Shown here: in pieces, positions 6,240 through 7,123 of the stretch
Position numbering within the stretch: position 1 is the stretch's first letter
Layout of the letters: each line of letters starts with the position of its first letter
DNA from: Arthrobacter sp.
GTDB taxonomy: Bacteria > Actinomycetota > Actinomycetes > Actinomycetales > Micrococcaceae
NCBI GenBank assembly: GCA_031178585.1
Contig: JAPSIT010000075.1
Location: 1-7,123, forward strand
DNA: 7,123 nucleotides
Direction of reading: 5' to 3'
The notes under the pieces: model-generated
Database searches by the model: none
Seen by the model: the letters and a program-made list of their open reading frames with translations, nothing else
Told to the model about the DNA's origin: nothing
Made by a program: the position numbers and the translations under genes

Positions 6240-6245
6240 ACTGTA
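6240..6245 (-). promoter_or_regulatory. -10-like element giving a possible leaderless menC mRNA
   Basis: TACAGT on the minus strand (the same hexamer as the importer -10) is separated from the menC ATG by GAATTT. Transcription would begin at or next to the A of the ATG, which fits the absence of a Shine-Dalgarno sequence. No clear -35 hexamer is found 16-19 bp upstream, so confidence is limited. The rest of the 151-bp gap up to 6384 holds no recognisable gene. Confidence 0.4.
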
Positions 6246-6384
6246 CCGGCGCCCCTCCACGGACCTCGGCGGGAAGTCCAGCCATGTGGAAAACGGATTG
6301 GCGACCCAACCATGCGGTCCCCAGCCGGAAGTTGAGGTGAGTGCGGGATTGGGACGCAACCCTATGGAGAGTCTCAGGAGGAGA

Positions 6385-7041
6385 TCAGCCAGGGCGGACG
6401 GCGTGGCCCAGGATATGCGCCATGGGCGGGGCCAGCAGCTGCGGGGCGAAACCGAAACGCTCGTTGTCCTGCACCTGAAATCCGGCGGCAGTGATCGCTT
6501 CGAGCGTGTCCCTATTGAGATGGCAGCCGCCAGCGAACCGCTGCCAGCCCGGCGTCAGCGCGTCCTCCACGGCGGCGACCCACCGGCGGTGGGAGCGGAC
6601 GTGCTCATAGAACGCGAGCGTTCCGCCGGGACGGAGCACCCGGTAGATTTCCGCGAGCGCCTTGCCCTGGTCCCCGACACTGCACAGGACAAGGCTGCAC
6701 ACCACTACATCGGCAGCGGCACTCGGGGCGGGGAGATGCTCGGCCGATCCCGCCACCACCACGACCGGAACAGACACGGATGCGGCCCGCTGCTCGGCCA
6801 GGCCGCGCAGATAATCGTCCGGCTCCACGGCGAGAACGTCAGTGACGGCAGAGGGGTACAGCCCGAACGAGGAGCCCTCGCCGGCCCCCACTTCGATGAC
6901 ACTGCCTTGCAGGCCGGACAGCAGGCGCCGGCGGTGTTCAGTGCCGCCGCGGCGGTTCATCCCGACGACGGCCCTTGCGTAGGCGCGGGCAAACCGCGGG
7001 TGCTGCAAGGCAGCGGGTCCGTCCGGTTTCGGGGATGACAT
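6385..7041 (-). CDS. Class I SAM-dependent methyltransferase, METTL7/TMT1-like
   Basis: 218-aa protein with a single Rossmann-fold methyltransferase domain of the Methyltransf_11 type. SAM-binding motif I is VIEVGAGEGSSF at 48-59, the acidic end of strand 2 is AVEPD at 71-75, and the later motifs are DVVVCSLVLCSV (111-122) and RVLRPGG (134-140). The stretch LVLCSV, the following EHV (146-148) and the late GGCHLNRDTLEAI (171-183) resemble the METTL7 family, whose animal members methylate thiols. The substrate here is unknown. It differs from MenG/UbiE in length and motifs, so the nearby menC does not imply a quinone role. The start at 7041 was chosen because AGAAGG lies 10 nt upstream; the earlier ATG at 7083 falls in the loop of a hairpin and has no such site. 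No membrane segment or signal peptide is evident. Confidence 0.85.
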   Translation of the reverse strand: MSSPKPDGPAALQHPRFARAYARAVVGMNRRGGTEHRRRLLSGLQGSVIEVGAGEGSSFGLYPSAVTDVLAVEPDDYLRGLAEQRAASVSVPVVVVAGSAEHLPAPSAAADVVVCSLVLCSVGDQGKALAEIYRVLRPGGTLAFYEHVRSHRRWVAAVEDALTPGWQRFAGGCHLNRDTLEAITAAGFQVQDNERFGFAPQLLAPPMAHILGHAVRPG

Positions 7042-7065
7042 GGCGGATGTACCTTCTCTGGAATG

Positions 7066-7097
7066 TGCCGGCCCCTGCGTCATTGAAGGGGCCGGCA
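7066..7097. terminator. Perfect 11-bp GC-rich inverted repeat, possible terminator
   Basis: TGCCGGCCCCT (7066-7076) and AGGGGCCGGCA (7087-7097) flank a 10-nt loop. The stem is strong, but neither side has a good T-tract (GCTTGTT on the plus side). It sits 25 bp before the methyltransferase start codon, so it is either the terminator of a gene beyond the right edge or a leader hairpin of the methyltransferase mRNA. Confidence 0.55.
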
Positions 7098-7123
7098 GCT
7101 TGTTGGGGTGTGGCCTCCGGCAC

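Noticed and set aside
6234..6359. N-terminal extension of menC from a TTG codon
   Set aside because: There is no Shine-Dalgarno sequence, the added residues do not look like MenC, and the ATG at 6233 has a well-placed -10-like element.
6202..7038. 278-codon open frame on the plus strand
   Set aside because: It is antisense to the methyltransferase and the start of menC; the methyltransferase frame has clear SAM motifs and a ribosome-binding site.
6385..7041. menG/ubiE demethylmenaquinone methyltransferase, suggested by the menC neighbour
   Set aside because: The protein is shorter and its motifs around 111-183 match the METTL7-like pattern rather than MenG.

Overview
The window reads as chromosomal DNA of a high-GC Gram-positive bacterium. 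It most resembles the Arthrobacter/Pseudarthrobacter group (Micrococcaceae), judged from codon use, an actinobacterial-type PhoX with a very long Tat leader, an actinobacterial MenC and a CUT1 sugar importer with no ATPase gene beside it. That placement is inferred from protein character, not from a database search. All five complete genes and one partial gene lie on the minus strand, so the window is best read from right to left.

Right to left: (1) A perfect 11-bp inverted repeat (7066-7097), then a class I SAM methyltransferase (6385-7041) that resembles the METTL7/TMT1 type rather than the quinone methyltransferase MenG. (2) menC, o-succinylbenzoate synthase of menaquinone synthesis (5148-6233), with a -10-like hexamer placed so that the mRNA could be leaderless. 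(3) A 107-bp intergenic region with a perfect 12-bp inverted repeat and 11-bp direct repeats resembling a PhoP (PHO) box, then phoX (2947-5040), a Tat-exported alkaline phosphatase. (4) A 422-bp gene-free region (2525-2946). Its phoX side holds a G-quadruplex motif and a 13-bp tandem duplication. Its middle is a dyad-symmetric array of 22-bp repeats on an exact 32-bp period, four in each orientation. Its left side is a promoter bracketed by two LacI-type operators 32 bp apart. (5) A sugar ABC importer operon: solute-binding protein (1103-2524), first permease (126-1106, ATGA overlap) and the first 39 codons of the second permease (1-117, running off the edge).

Functionally, the window joins a phosphate-scavenging gene, probably controlled by phosphate, with a repressible carbohydrate uptake operon. 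The two are separated by an unusual repeat array that may insulate them. There is no sign of phage, transposase, CRISPR or a defence system. The most unusual element is the phased dyad array; the protein genes belong to known families.
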